From Bdellovibrionales bacterium (GTDB taxonomy: Bacteria; Bdellovibrionota; Bdellovibrionia; Bdellovibrionales; UBA1609): a stretch of 10,547 bases of DNA. The DNA lies in the NCBI GenBank assembly GCA_027451425.1, contig DAIDJH010000033.1, positions 1 through 10,547 on the forward strand, written 5' to 3'. A program made the position numbers and the translations under genes. The notes under the pieces are model-generated. The model saw only the letters and a program-made list of their open reading frames with translations. It was not told the DNA's origin and searched no databases. The first letter of the stretch is position 1; each line of letters starts with the position of its first letter. Below are positions 1 to 7,378 of this stretch, piece by piece.

Positions 1-781
1 GATCAATTTTGAAAGCTCGAAACGTCACCGATGAAAACCGAATCATCCCGACCTTGCGCTCGATTTCGGGATTAGTCATTGCAATAGGAGTTTGACTAAC
101 GACACGAAAATCTTTGCAGCCGAGATCAAGCATCAGGCGACGAAAGTCTTCTTTATAAAGCGCGCCCCCCAAACACTCTCCGAGAAGCACGGGGTCTTGA
201 GTCAACGGCGCGGGCACGCGTCGGTCCGCGAAGACATCGCTGAAATATAGTTCGCCGCCCGGCTTGAGCACACGCATGATTTCTGAAAACACCCGCCGTT
301 TATCGGGCGAAAGGTTTGTTACACAATTTGAAACCACTAAGTCGACCGAGTTGGATTTCATTCCCGCCGATTCCAAATCTTCAATGTAGCCTTTTAAAAA
401 TTGCACGTTCGATTCGCGATAACCAAATTTTTGCCGGTGATACTCTTGATGACGACGAGCCACTTCGAGCTGTTCGTCTGTCATATCAACTCCGATGACG
501 CGCCCATTTGGTCCAACCAATTTTGACATTAAATACACATCGCGACCTGCGCCGCAGCCGAGATCCAAAACCGTACGCCCTTCTAACGCCGGCGGGAACG
601 GACTGCCGCAACCATAAAACTTGTCTTTAACCTCTTGGTGAATATCCGCAATAATTTCACGGGCACCGGTCGGTAAAGCCTCGCTACTGCAGCAAGCGGT
701 TGTTTTAAGATCCGCCGTACTTTTTAAAATTTTACCGTAGTACTGCTTCACAGCCTCAAGAGTTGTAGCTTCAGTGTTCAT
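1..781 (-). CDS. arsM: Arsenite S-adenosylmethionine methyltransferase (ArsM), 3' end cut by window
   Basis: This reads as 260 codons from an ATG at 781 to the left edge with no stop, so the C-terminus is missing; ArsM of this type is usually about 350 residues. The enzyme methylates trivalent arsenic using SAM in the cytoplasm. Visible features are a CC pair at residues 30-31 (TTACCSSE), the YGCGSP motif with C58, the SAM-binding motif VLDLGCGAGRD at 71-81, GVDM at 97-100, SNCVTNLSPDK with C153, and GECLGGALY with C203. C58, C153 and C203 correspond to the three arsenic-binding cysteines known in the family, so the enzyme is predicted to be active. A GGGAGAG ribosome binding site lies about 4 bases before the ATG. 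The cytochrome c gene ends 37 bases upstream on the same strand, so co-transcription is possible. No ArsR-type regulator is visible in the window. Confidence 0.9.
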   Translation of the reverse strand, partial: MNTEATTLEAVKQYYGKILKSTADLKTTACCSSEALPTGAREIIADIHQEVKDKFYGCGSPFPPALEGRTVLDLGCGAGRDVYLMSKLVGPNGRVIGVDMTDEQLEVARRHQEYHRQKFGYRESNVQFLKGYIEDLESAGMKSNSVDLVVSNCVTNLSPDKRRVFSEIMRVLKPGGELYFSDVFADRRVPAPLTQDPVLLGECLGGALYKEDFRRLMLDLGCKDFRVVSQTPIAMTNPEIERKVGMIRFSSVTFRAFKID

Positions 782-818
782 AATCTCTCCCACGTAAAAA
801 ACAATGACCGACTTTCAA

Positions 819-1301
819 TCACGGTTTAACACTCTCGAGTACGCCCGGCGGAAGTTGTTTGGCGTGAAGCAAAAATAGACTCACTTGCCAAATCTCGGTG
901 TCACTGAGGCTGTCAACGAATCCCGGCATCCCGGTCAAGCGTATTCCATTTTTGACTTTCCAATACGTTTCGCCAACCGGATCATCGGTGACGCAAGCCT
1001 TCGGCGGCAGAAGTTGCGGCGGCGGTGGGAACATTCCTTTTGCGAAGGCGGCCTCAGCCTCGCCCGCAAACCCGTGACAGCCAGCGCAGTTGCGTGTGTA
1101 TACGCGCGCTCCCGCACGCAGATTCACTTCGTCAGCCGTGATCGGCGCAGTTCGATTTAACTCTCCACGCATCGCCGCGTGCAGTGCCGTTTTAGCTAAA
1201 TATCGCTCCATGGGTAACGGTGCGCTCTTCGTCGCCACCGGCATCCCACCCAGCAATACAAAAAGCCATGCCGCAATAATCGGCGTGAGCACACCCAACA
1301 A
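819..1301 (-). CDS. Small class I c-type cytochrome, N-terminus uncertain
   Basis: This is a single-haem cytochrome c of about 160 residues, expected to carry electrons on the periplasmic side. The haem-binding motif CAGCH is at residues 72-76 (numbered from the TTG at 1301), and TGMPGF places the likely axial methionine at M125. The N-terminal hydrophobic stretch (residues 2-18) is a membrane anchor or uncleaved signal. The TTG start given here has no ribosome binding site and no basic n-region. An ATG at 1324 has a good site (AGAGAGG, 1334-1340) and begins MKKYLLIF, but it is one frame off. One extra T in the T6 run at 1300-1305 would join it to give MKKYLLIFLLGVLTP, a normal signal or anchor. 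The gene is therefore either frameshifted, mis-sequenced, or started unusually. It lies between the exporter gene and arsM; its redox partner cannot be told. Confidence 0.8.
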   Translation of the reverse strand: MLGVLTPIIAAWLFVLLGGMPVATKSAPLPMERYLAKTALHAAMRGELNRTAPITADEVNLRAGARVYTRNCAGCHGFAGEAEAAFAKGMFPPPPQLLPPKACVTDDPVGETYWKVKNGIRLTGMPGFVDSLSDTEIWQVSLFLLHAKQLPPGVLESVKP

Positions 1302-1430
1302 AAAATTAACAAATATTTTTTCATATTTTACACCTCTCTAAAGAGATTGTTCCAATTCGCCAAGAAAATCACCTGGCGATTTTGAAATGTATGACGCGGT
1401 CAAGTCAGAGCGAGAATGGCCACTGTGAGT

Positions 1431-2000
1431 TCAGCTTGCAACAAACCAAAGACCCACACCAAGGAATACTGTAACGGCGGCCCACTTCATTATCTTGGGA
1501 TTTAGAAATTTGCGGCTTTGATGCGCGACAGTCACACTAATGGCAGCCACTGTCCACAATGCCAGTGTGGCCGACGAAAAAATCAATAGCGGATATCCGT
1601 ATTTGGCAACAAGAGTGGCCGTGGCCAGTTGGGTGAGATCCCCCCATTCGGCAATAAAAATTGCCGAAAACGCCGTCAAGACGTCCATCCAAAACCGCGT
1701 CGAATGGCTGAGGGCATTTGAAACTGCGCCTTTTTCCACTTTCCGCCTCATCATAAAAATCGCAAAAATTAAAAATAGAACGCCGGCGCCTCGATGCATG
1801 ATTTTCGGCGATATGGCGCCAACAATACTCCCAAAGGCAACTGCTACCGCACTTTGAATGGCGAACGCGACAGCCGCGCCCAAAAAAACCGAGAATGGGT
1901 GTAGGCGTGTGGCTAAAAGAAGGCTTGTAAATGCTGTTTTGTCGGGCAATTCAGCTACAAATACCAAGGCAAACACTGAGAGAAAAAGATGAGCATTCAT
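1431..2000 (-). CDS. GDT1/UPF0016 (TMEM165-type) cation exporter, probably Mn2+
   Basis: This is a 189-residue inner-membrane protein with about six hydrophobic segments arranged as two homologous halves. Each half carries the family signature E-x-G-D-[KR]-[TS] in variant form: ELPDKT at residues 17-22 and EWGDLTQ at 118-124. In bacteria, members of this family (MneA-type) export manganese, and eukaryotic relatives exchange Ca2+/Mn2+ for protons. Substrate here is inferred from the family. The first motif has P in place of G, a variant compatible with membership. The loop at residues 84-103 is basic (RRK) and probably cytoplasmic. The ATG at 2000 has only a poor upstream AAAAAG in place of a Shine-Dalgarno sequence. 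The gene is divergent from uup across a 95-bp shared upstream region. No yybP-ykoY-like riboswitch was recognised there. Confidence 0.85.
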   Translation of the reverse strand: MNAHLFLSVFALVFVAELPDKTAFTSLLLATRLHPFSVFLGAAVAFAIQSAVAVAFGSIVGAISPKIMHRGAGVLFLIFAIFMMRRKVEKGAVSNALSHSTRFWMDVLTAFSAIFIAEWGDLTQLATATLVAKYGYPLLIFSSATLALWTVAAISVTVAHQSRKFLNPKIMKWAAVTVFLGVGLWFVAS

Positions 2001-2056
2001 TGCTTTTTAATATCGCACTGGACATCAGCCGTCATCCCTATAAAATCTTGCCGTCG

Positions 2057-2085
2057 CTGCCTTTTTTATTAAGGAATGGTATACT
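2057..2085 (+). promoter_or_regulatory. Candidate promoter for uup, giving a very short leader
   Basis: TATACT at 2080-2085 is a good -10 hexamer. CTGCCT at 2057-2062 is a weak -35 at 17-bp spacing. The -10 ends only 10 bases before the uup ATG at 2096, so a transcript from it would be almost leaderless, in keeping with the absence of a Shine-Dalgarno sequence just before that ATG. This is inference from pattern only. Confidence 0.35.
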
Positions 2086-2095
2086 CCCGTTGACC

Positions 2096-3937
2096 ATGAT
2101 TCTGATTAACGCCCATAAATTAGAAAAATCCTTTTCAAGCAAAACGCTGTTTCATAGTATCAGCTTTGGCTTGGACGAAGGCGAGCGCATCGGACTGCTT
2201 GGTCCTAATGGTGCAGGCAAATCCACGCTTTTAAAAATTCTCGCCGGCATGGCCGATCTCGACAGTGGGCAGATCAGCAAAAAGAAAGGGCTTCGTCTCG
2301 GTTACCTCGAACAAACGCCAACGTTCCAACAAAGCGAAAGCGTCTTGAGCGCCATGATTTCAAAGTGTAACGACCCGGATGATTCCTACGCCCGCGCTTA
2401 CGAGATGATGGGAGTCATGGATTTTTATCGCTTCGGCGACTCATTTCCAGCCCATAAACTTTCGGGTGGCTGGCAAAAGCGCTTGGCTCTCGCCCGCGAA
2501 CTCATGAGCGAACCCGAGTTGCTCCTGCTCGACGAACCAACAAACCATTTGGATGTGGCGAGTATTCTGTGGCTCGAAGACTATTTGTGCAATCTGCCGA
2601 CGGCGTTGCTTATCGTCACTCACGATCGCTTATTTTTACAGCGTGTGGTGACGCGAATTATGGACCTTGACCCGCGCAACCCGAACGAGCTTCTGAATGT
2701 ACCCGGCGATTATCTCAAATATCTTGAAATCAAGGAGCAAGAACTGCACGCCCAAGCCCGCCATGAAAAGGTTTTGCGCAATACGCTTCGCCGTGAAACA
2801 GAATGGTTACGGCGCGGAGCCAAAGCACGCCAAACGAAACAAAAAGCACGCATGGAAGCCGCCCACGAACTTGCCGCAAACGTCAGCGATCTTGCCGCAA
2901 AAAACCGCCATCAAAAAGTGGGTCTAGATTTTGGCGAACTGGATAAAACACCAAAGAAATTGATCGAGGCGACTGGCATCGCGAAGTCTTATAATGGCGA
3001 AACGCTTTTTACCGAACTGGATATGTTGGTCACGCCGAAGACTCGCCTGGCGATTTTGGGTCACAACGGTTGCGGTAAATCGACGCTTATTCGCACGATT
3101 CTAGGTTACGAAAAACCCGATGCCGGTCGCGTAAAAGTAGGCGCCACCGAGTCCTCCGTCGCAAGCGACGTCAAAATCTCTTACTTTGAACAAAATCGCG
3201 AGACCTTAAATCCCACCCAGAGCGTTTTTAAAAATATTTGTCCCCAAGGCGACTTTGTCACCTATCGTGGCCAACACATACACGCTCGCAGCTATCTTGA
3301 TCGTTTTTTGTTTTCTGGCACCAAAGTCGATTTGCCGGTAGCAAAACTCTCAGGCGGCGAACAGGCACGCCTGCGACTTGCCCAACTGATGCTAAAAGAT
3401 GCGCAGGTCCTCGTGCTGGATGAACCGACCAATGATCTGGATTCCGATACGCTTGAGGTTTTAGAAAATGCACTAACTGAATTTAATGGCGCTGTGATTA
3501 TTGTAACTCACGACCGTTATTTTATGGATGCGGTTTCTCGTCAGATTTTAGCCTTTCCGCCAGAAGGATGTTCGGATCGCAAGCTCCAGTTATTTTCAAG
3601 TTATCTTCAGTGGGAAGAATGGTACGAAAACTTCAAAAGTCAGCCAAAGAAATCCGGTGTGGAAAAACAAAAGGCAAAAACGCCAGAACCGCAAACTGCG
3701 AATTCTATGCGCCTGTCCTCGAAAGAAAAATCCGAACTCGACAAAATTGAATCCTTCATCCAAAACCTTGAGTCCGAACTTCAAACGCTCACCACACAGA
3801 GTTTGAATTCCGATCTCGTAAAAGACCACCAAAAAATGGCGAAGCTTCATACAGAAATGGCGAAGCTTCAAGAAACTATCGACGCCAAGTACAAGCGATG
3901 GGAAGAACTCGAAAATCGATTGAAAAAACCGGGCTAA
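2096..3937 (+). CDS. uup: ABC-F family ATPase Uup
   Basis: This is a 613-residue soluble protein with two ATP-binding cassettes and no membrane segment. Cassette 1 has Walker A GPNGAGKS (36-43), signature LSGGW (122-126), Walker B LLLLDEPTN (142-150) and switch THDR (175-178). Cassette 2 has GHNGCGKS (322-329), LSGGEQ (418-423), VLVLDEPTN (438-446) and THDR (471-474). The linker between them is basic and helical (about 213-265, including WLRRGAKARQTKQKAR), the form typical of Uup. Residues 541-612 are a charged coiled-coil C-terminal domain. Uup proteins act on the ribosome and are linked to DNA integrity and tolerance of transposon excision. The first cassette signature is GGW rather than GGE/Q. 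The frame is open back to 1931, but that part overlaps the divergent exporter gene and has no ABC homology; the ATG at 2096 (MILINAHKLEKSF) matches the normal domain start. All catalytic motifs are intact. Confidence 0.93.
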   Translation: MILINAHKLEKSFSSKTLFHSISFGLDEGERIGLLGPNGAGKSTLLKILAGMADLDSGQISKKKGLRLGYLEQTPTFQQSESVLSAMISKCNDPDDSYARAYEMMGVMDFYRFGDSFPAHKLSGGWQKRLALARELMSEPELLLLDEPTNHLDVASILWLEDYLCNLPTALLIVTHDRLFLQRVVTRIMDLDPRNPNELLNVPGDYLKYLEIKEQELHAQARHEKVLRNTLRRETEWLRRGAKARQTKQKARMEAAHELAANVSDLAAKNRHQKVGLDFGELDKTPKKLIEATGIAKSYNGETLFTELDMLVTPKTRLAILGHNGCGKSTLIRTILGYEKPDAGRVKVGATESSVASDVKISYFEQNRETLNPTQSVFKNICPQGDFVTYRGQHIHARSYLDRFLFSGTKVDLPVAKLSGGEQARLRLAQLMLKDAQVLVLDEPTNDLDSDTLEVLENALTEFNGAVIIVTHDRYFMDAVSRQILAFPPEGCSDRKLQLFSSYLQWEEWYENFKSQPKKSGVEKQKAKTPEPQTANSMRLSSKEKSELDKIESFIQNLESELQTLTTQSLNSDLVKDHQKMAKLHTEMAKLQETIDAKYKRWEELENRLKKPG

Positions 3938-4208
3938 GTCAGTTGCGTCACTACCCGACCCACAAATGCATGACATTATGAAATGAAACGTTGTCCAAAC
4001 GATTTGTTTGGCCAAAAATCCCCTGAACGCGACATTTTTCACCCCGAACTACGGACTTAAAGTTCTAAATTCTCGCAGCGTCAATTTTAATTTTCAACGT
4101 AACGGTCTAAAACGTCACACTATTTTCGTATTGCCCACAAGTTGGACATTATCTTGCAAGTGCATTGGGTAAGTCGCAAAAAGTTCAACCTCTGCAAGGG
4201 AGATTTTC
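3938..4208. other. 271-base gap with no gene; weak hairpin only
   Basis: No convincing ORF, RNA gene or classical terminator was seen between uup and the next gene. A perfect 6-bp hairpin (CCAAAC, loop GATTT, GTTTGG; 3995-4011) lies 58 bases after the uup stop but is not followed by a T-tract. The segment from about 4045 to 4150 is AT-rich and should contain the promoter of the following gene cluster, but I could not pick one hexamer pair with confidence. Confidence 0.5.
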
Positions 4209-4403
4209 ATGAACTACGAAAACGATAAACAAGGTGATAAAACTGCGGGCACAAACAAGCCTTCGCCACAAAGCAGTCCAAACAAGCCTTCGCCACATAC
4301 ACAAACTGGCATGGGTGGTCAAAACGGAAACAAAATCGAAATACCACCGAAGAAGGACGCCACGCCGTCAGAGCAGCCCGTCACACCGCCGAGTCACAAG
4401 TAA
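4209..4403 (+). CDS. Small Pro/Lys/Gln-rich protein of unknown function
   Basis: This is a 64-residue hydrophilic protein with no hydrophobic segment and no cysteine, likely disordered. The sequence is rich in P, K, Q, N and S and carries a 9-residue repeat, NKPSPQSSP then NKPSPHTQT (about residues 16-33), encoded by a 27-bp-period DNA repeat. A strong ribosome binding site GGGAGA lies 6-8 bases before the ATG, which supports a real gene despite the low-complexity sequence. It ends TAA, and the CsbD-like gene starts one base later (TAACATG), so the two are almost surely translated from one mRNA and may share a role in stress or envelope physiology. I do not recognise the family. Confidence 0.65.
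   Translation: MNYENDKQGDKTAGTNKPSPQSSPNKPSPHTQTGMGGQNGNKIEIPPKKDATPSEQPVTPPSHK
4252..4297 (+). repeat. Two-copy tandem repeat, 27-bp period
   Basis: A 19-base identical block (CAAACAAGCCTTCGCCACA) occurs at 4252-4270 and again at 4279-4297. The period of 27 bases keeps frame and encodes the NKPSP motif twice, so copy number could change without disrupting the small gene that contains it. Confidence 0.85.
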
Positions 4404-4404
4404 C

Positions 4405-4656
4405 ATGGATTCTAAAAAAGATAAAATAAAGGGGGCATTTAACTCTTCGGTCGGGAAGGTTAAAGAGGCCGCCGGGATAATTCTCGGCGATGCCGGCCTC
4501 GAAGATCGAGGCAATACCCAAAAGAATCTAGGCAAAAGCCAACAAATGCAAGGCGCAATTAAAGAAAATATCCACAAAGGTACGCAAGCACTAGGTGCCT
4601 CCATAGAAATGGTCGGTAAAAAACTTCAAGATAAGAAGGCGCCAAAGAAGCGGTAG
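4405..4656 (+). CDS. CsbD-like general stress protein
   Basis: This is an 83-residue basic, hydrophilic protein. Residues 5-50 follow the CsbD pattern: KDKIKGAFNSSVGKVKEAAG, then LGDAGLEDRGNTQKNLGK, a Lys/Gly-rich helical repeat with GKVKEAAG and a later Q-x-x-G-K. CsbD-family proteins are small abundant proteins induced by general stress in many bacteria; their molecular activity is unknown. The frame is open further upstream, but that part overlaps the preceding gene in another frame; the ATG at 4405 matches the normal family N-terminus. It has no Shine-Dalgarno sequence of its own and starts one base after the upstream stop, so translation is probably coupled. The C-terminal tail (residues 60-83, ending KKAPKKR-like) is lysine-rich and extends beyond the usual domain. 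Confidence 0.82.
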   Translation: MDSKKDKIKGAFNSSVGKVKEAAGIILGDAGLEDRGNTQKNLGKSQQMQGAIKENIHKGTQALGASIEMVGKKLQDKKAPKKR

Positions 4657-4717
4657 TGAAATTAGAAAGATCGGTGATGAATTTAGGATACGTGGACCAC
4701 TTATTCAGGGGGTTGTA

Positions 4718-5371
4718 ATGAAAAAAGTTATCTATGCTATTCTAGTACTCGCGGTAGTGGCCTGTCAGAAAAGCCGAAATTACGACCCCATCGCAAACGT
4801 CCGAGAGGCTGTATAGGACAAAGATCTTCAGGGAAAAACGTTTGTTTCTCATTGCGCTCTCAAGCCTCTTGATGCCGTAATTACCGGTCTTATGACGGGT
4901 GGCCAATCTACAATTAAGTCCGAACTTGTTGCATACCGCTTTGAAGGAGCGAATATTATTCGACAGACGCGCTTATTTAATTCCAGTAATTGCTCAGGTG
5001 ACGTTGCTATTAATTTTGAAGAAACTGGAACCATAAAAATCGGCTCCCGCAAGAGTGCAACCGATCAGGGTCGAAAAATAGACTTCGATTACAATGCGTT
5101 ACAGGCTGAGGTCACCACGGATGCCGGGGCTGCGGCAGCCAACGGAGTACATCTGTGCGGGATAACAGATTGGGTTCCAAATAAACCTCGCGATGTGCGA
5201 AATCAATCCAAGGATTTAAATTGTTACGCAGCCCAAGTACCACGTCAGGTTGCAAATATATATCGAGTGGATAATGGAACTCTTTACTTCGGAACTCTGA
5301 CAAAAGAGTCGGTTCTAGATTCAGAACGTCCCTCGATATTAGATATGACAAATACATTTACCGCTGCATAA
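4718..5371 (+). pseudogene. Lipoprotein gene interrupted by an in-frame TAG at codon 33
   Basis: From the ATG at 4718, preceded by AGGGGG, the frame reads MKKVIYAILVLAVVACQKS, a lipoprotein signal with lipobox VVAC and lipidated C16. It then meets TAG at 4814-4816 and continues open in the same frame to the stop at 5369-5371. Ignoring TAG, the product would be 217 residues. The part after the stop starts DKDLQGKTFVSHC and contains SSNCSGD, FEETGTIKIG, HLCGITDW and LNCYAA, so four cysteines could pair in the periplasm; the pattern suggests a small beta-rich, lipocalin-like lipoprotein, but I cannot name a family. CAG to TAG is the simplest single change. An internal ATG at 4892 opens a 159-residue frame but lacks a ribosome binding site and a signal peptide, so it is more likely a remnant than a gene. 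The lack of other damage suggests a recent mutation or a sequencing error. Confidence 0.75.
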
Positions 5372-5455
5372 CGACCTGTCCTGCCATCCTGTAACCAACA
5401 CCTCGCGGGATCGAAAATCCAATGGCCCTGGTAGGCCGGCAGCGATTCTCAGAAC

Positions 5456-7378
5456 CTACCGCTCCGGCGTCTCTAGCCCAAACTCAAGCGCGAAGCTGAA
5501 AAAGCTGCCGCCAAGTTGAACGGTGTTGATGTGATTGTCATAAGTACTGGTGTAAGCGGCGTTTTCAATTTGATATGCGTAACCGAACATCGACGTGACC
5601 ATACGCGAGAGCTTGTAGGTCGCCAGAAGCCCGAAACTGTACGACAGTCCGGGCTGAGCGCTGAGGCCGTTGGGAGTGCCGATCGAAGCGAGGCCGTAAT
5701 AGGCCGAGGCATCAACATGAGCGCCCCACTTTTTATTAAAGGCGTAGAGGTACGCCGCTCGCGCCTCTGGGCCAACCGTTGAGATTCGCGAAAACGAAAT
5801 CGCGCTCGAAACCGACGAATATAAGACCTCGGGCGTTTGCGCGTACTCAGCCCCGAACCACCAACGAATTCGAGTTTGCTCGTTTGGCAGGTACCGTTTG
5901 CCGTAAAGTAGACCCCAGTCGTTCCAAAAAAAGTTTTCGAATCCGTTCACGTGCAAGCCGGAATACGTATAGGTCGCAAGTAAACCATCATTGGTCTTTC
6001 GTCGCCAAAAACCAAGCGCGGTCTCTCCGTACCCTCCAAAAAGCGTGTCGTTGACTCGCGTGCCGTTATCGTAGTTGCCGGCGGTGAAGTTCATGTTCGA
6101 AATCAGGTATCGCATCCAACCGTAGAGCTGCGATGACTCTTCGGCGCTGTTGAGATCAAGGGGAATATAACGGTTAATAGAGAAATCGGCAGAGGGTAGA
6201 TCGGCCGGTGAAATACGTTGGGCGAATCTAGTATCCGGCAGAGTTTCACCGAAATTGTAAGAAGTGACCATCCATCGGTAACTTGCTAAATGCGGCAGCT
6301 CGACCGTAATTCTGTTTTCTCTCGTTAGTTTATTAATCAGAAGATCGCCATTTTGCGAATAAACTTTCACATTATAAATTTCAGCCTCATTGATCTTCCG
6401 CCAGCGCAATTGCACTTTTGACTGGGTAAAATCAGTAGCTTCAACAATTTTGCCAAATAATGGCGAGACCAATGTGGGCGGCGGGATGCCAATAAAAAAT
6501 GAATAGACCTGGCTCCATGGCGATTTCTTTTGATTATGCCCGATCGATCGAGTTTGAACTTCGTAGTGCCCAGGCGGTAAGGGCACTTTAAGAGTTGAAG
6601 TGGGTGACTTCATGTAAAATGGCGCAGTGACGACTTTGTCTGATAAATATTTTATAAATCTGAATTCGTACAGCTTAGCGCGCCGCTTTTGTTCGGCCGA
6701 AATCGAAACGGTATGAACGCCATTCAGCGGCGAACCAACTGAAAATTGATGCCAATCGAACTCCATATTGGAATCATTGATTTCATCTTTCGTTACAAGC
6801 GGTTGAACAGCCCACTCGTATGAATTATTGACGGGTAGCCGAAAGGCAAGGTGCGTATTTTTCGTTATAGTCTGCTGAACAACATCGCCGTTCGGTCCGA
6901 TCAACTTGAAAAAATATGAAACTGCAAGCTGAGTTCTTGGCCACTGAAATGCCACCCTTCTGTTTTTTTCCAACTTTGGAACAATCATTTGCCAGTTTGT
7001 CGGCGAGACGTTGGTTGGCGGTTTGAGATGAACCCAAAATTCCTTCCAGTCGCTCCACTCACTGTGTTTTTTTAAACTTTTCACCGCTTGCACGCGAATG
7101 AGGTAGTGACCGGGCGTCAACAATACGCGGACCTCATTTTTTTTGCTTGTAGTCTCATAAGGGGGCGCCAAAACCGGGCCATAAGTACGTATCAAAATGC
7201 TGTAAAATAACGCGCCGTCGATCGCGTCGAATTTCACAACAACCTGGCGTGCCGGGATGCCCTCCAATGTGGCCGACTCGTGCGAGACGTGATGTATTTT
7301 GCGTAATTTTCTTGCATAGGCCGTGCCACTTGGACACAGACCAATTATAAATGCGAGAACGAAAATATAGCGGCTCAA
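5456..7378 (-). CDS. Secreted protein with four FnIII-like domains and a C-terminal outer-membrane beta-barrel
   Basis: This 640-residue protein starts at TTG 7378. Residues 1-22 are a signal peptide (SRYIFVLAFIIGL core, AYA cleavage site). Four fibronectin-III-like beta domains follow at about 40-118, 120-215, 218-297 and 300-388. Domains 1 and 3 share PGHYxxRxxxxxxxKxSxWSxxxxF, while 2 and 4 share (V/Q)xxxW...Gxxxxxxxxxxxxxxxx LP....YxWxV, giving an A-B-A-B layout. Residues about 405-640 alternate aromatic and small residues in amphipathic strands (GETALGFW, TRIRWWFGAEYA, YSFGLLATYKL, GYAYQIENA, SFFSFALEFGLE), as in an outer-membrane barrel, although it does not end in the usual terminal aromatic. 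The start directly follows the upstream stop (TGA-TTG), with GAGGAG just before, so translation is coupled. It could be an adhesin, surface anchor or envelope scaffold; the family was not recognised by name. Confidence 0.72.
   Translation of the reverse strand: MSRYIFVLAFIIGLCPSGTAYARKLRKIHHVSHESATLEGIPARQVVVKFDAIDGALFYSILIRTYGPVLAPPYETTSKKNEVRVLLTPGHYLIRVQAVKSLKKHSEWSDWKEFWVHLKPPTNVSPTNWQMIVPKLEKNRRVAFQWPRTQLAVSYFFKLIGPNGDVVQQTITKNTHLAFRLPVNNSYEWAVQPLVTKDEINDSNMEFDWHQFSVGSPLNGVHTVSISAEQKRRAKLYEFRFIKYLSDKVVTAPFYMKSPTSTLKVPLPPGHYEVQTRSIGHNQKKSPWSQVYSFFIGIPPPTLVSPLFGKIVEATDFTQSKVQLRWRKINEAEIYNVKVYSQNGDLLINKLTRENRITVELPHLASYRWMVTSYNFGETLPDTRFAQRISPADLPSADFSINRYIPLDLNSAEESSQLYGWMRYLISNMNFTAGNYDNGTRVNDTLFGGYGETALGFWRRKTNDGLLATYTYSGLHVNGFENFFWNDWGLLYGKRYLPNEQTRIRWWFGAEYAQTPEVLYSSVSSAISFSRISTVGPEARAAYLYAFNKKWGAHVDASAYYGLASIGTPNGLSAQPGLSYSFGLLATYKLSRMVTSMFGYAYQIENAAYTSTYDNHINTVQLGGSFFSFALEFGLETPER

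Noticed and set aside
1355..1381. Weak inverted repeat (TCGCCA/TGGCGA) between exporter and cytochrome genes
   Set aside because: Short stem with mismatches and no T-tract on the transcribed strand.
1931..2095. Upstream extension of the uup frame (55 more residues)
   Set aside because: It overlaps the divergent exporter gene, lacks ABC homology and an RBS, and ATG 2096 fits the known domain start.
3995..4011. CCAAAC/GTTTGG hairpin as uup terminator
   Set aside because: Only 6 bp and followed by CCAAAAATCCCC rather than a T-tract.
3596..4042. Minus-strand 148-codon open frame over the 3' end of uup
   Set aside because: Most of it is antisense to a clearly real coding region, and the protein has no recognisable domain or RBS.
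4814..4816. TAG read as pyrrolysine
   Set aside because: No pyl genes or supporting context are visible; simple C-to-T nonsense change is far more likely.
5429..5461. GGTAGG/CCTACC hairpin at the end of the barrel gene
   Set aside because: Six base pairs around a 19-base loop with no T-tract; too weak to call a terminator.
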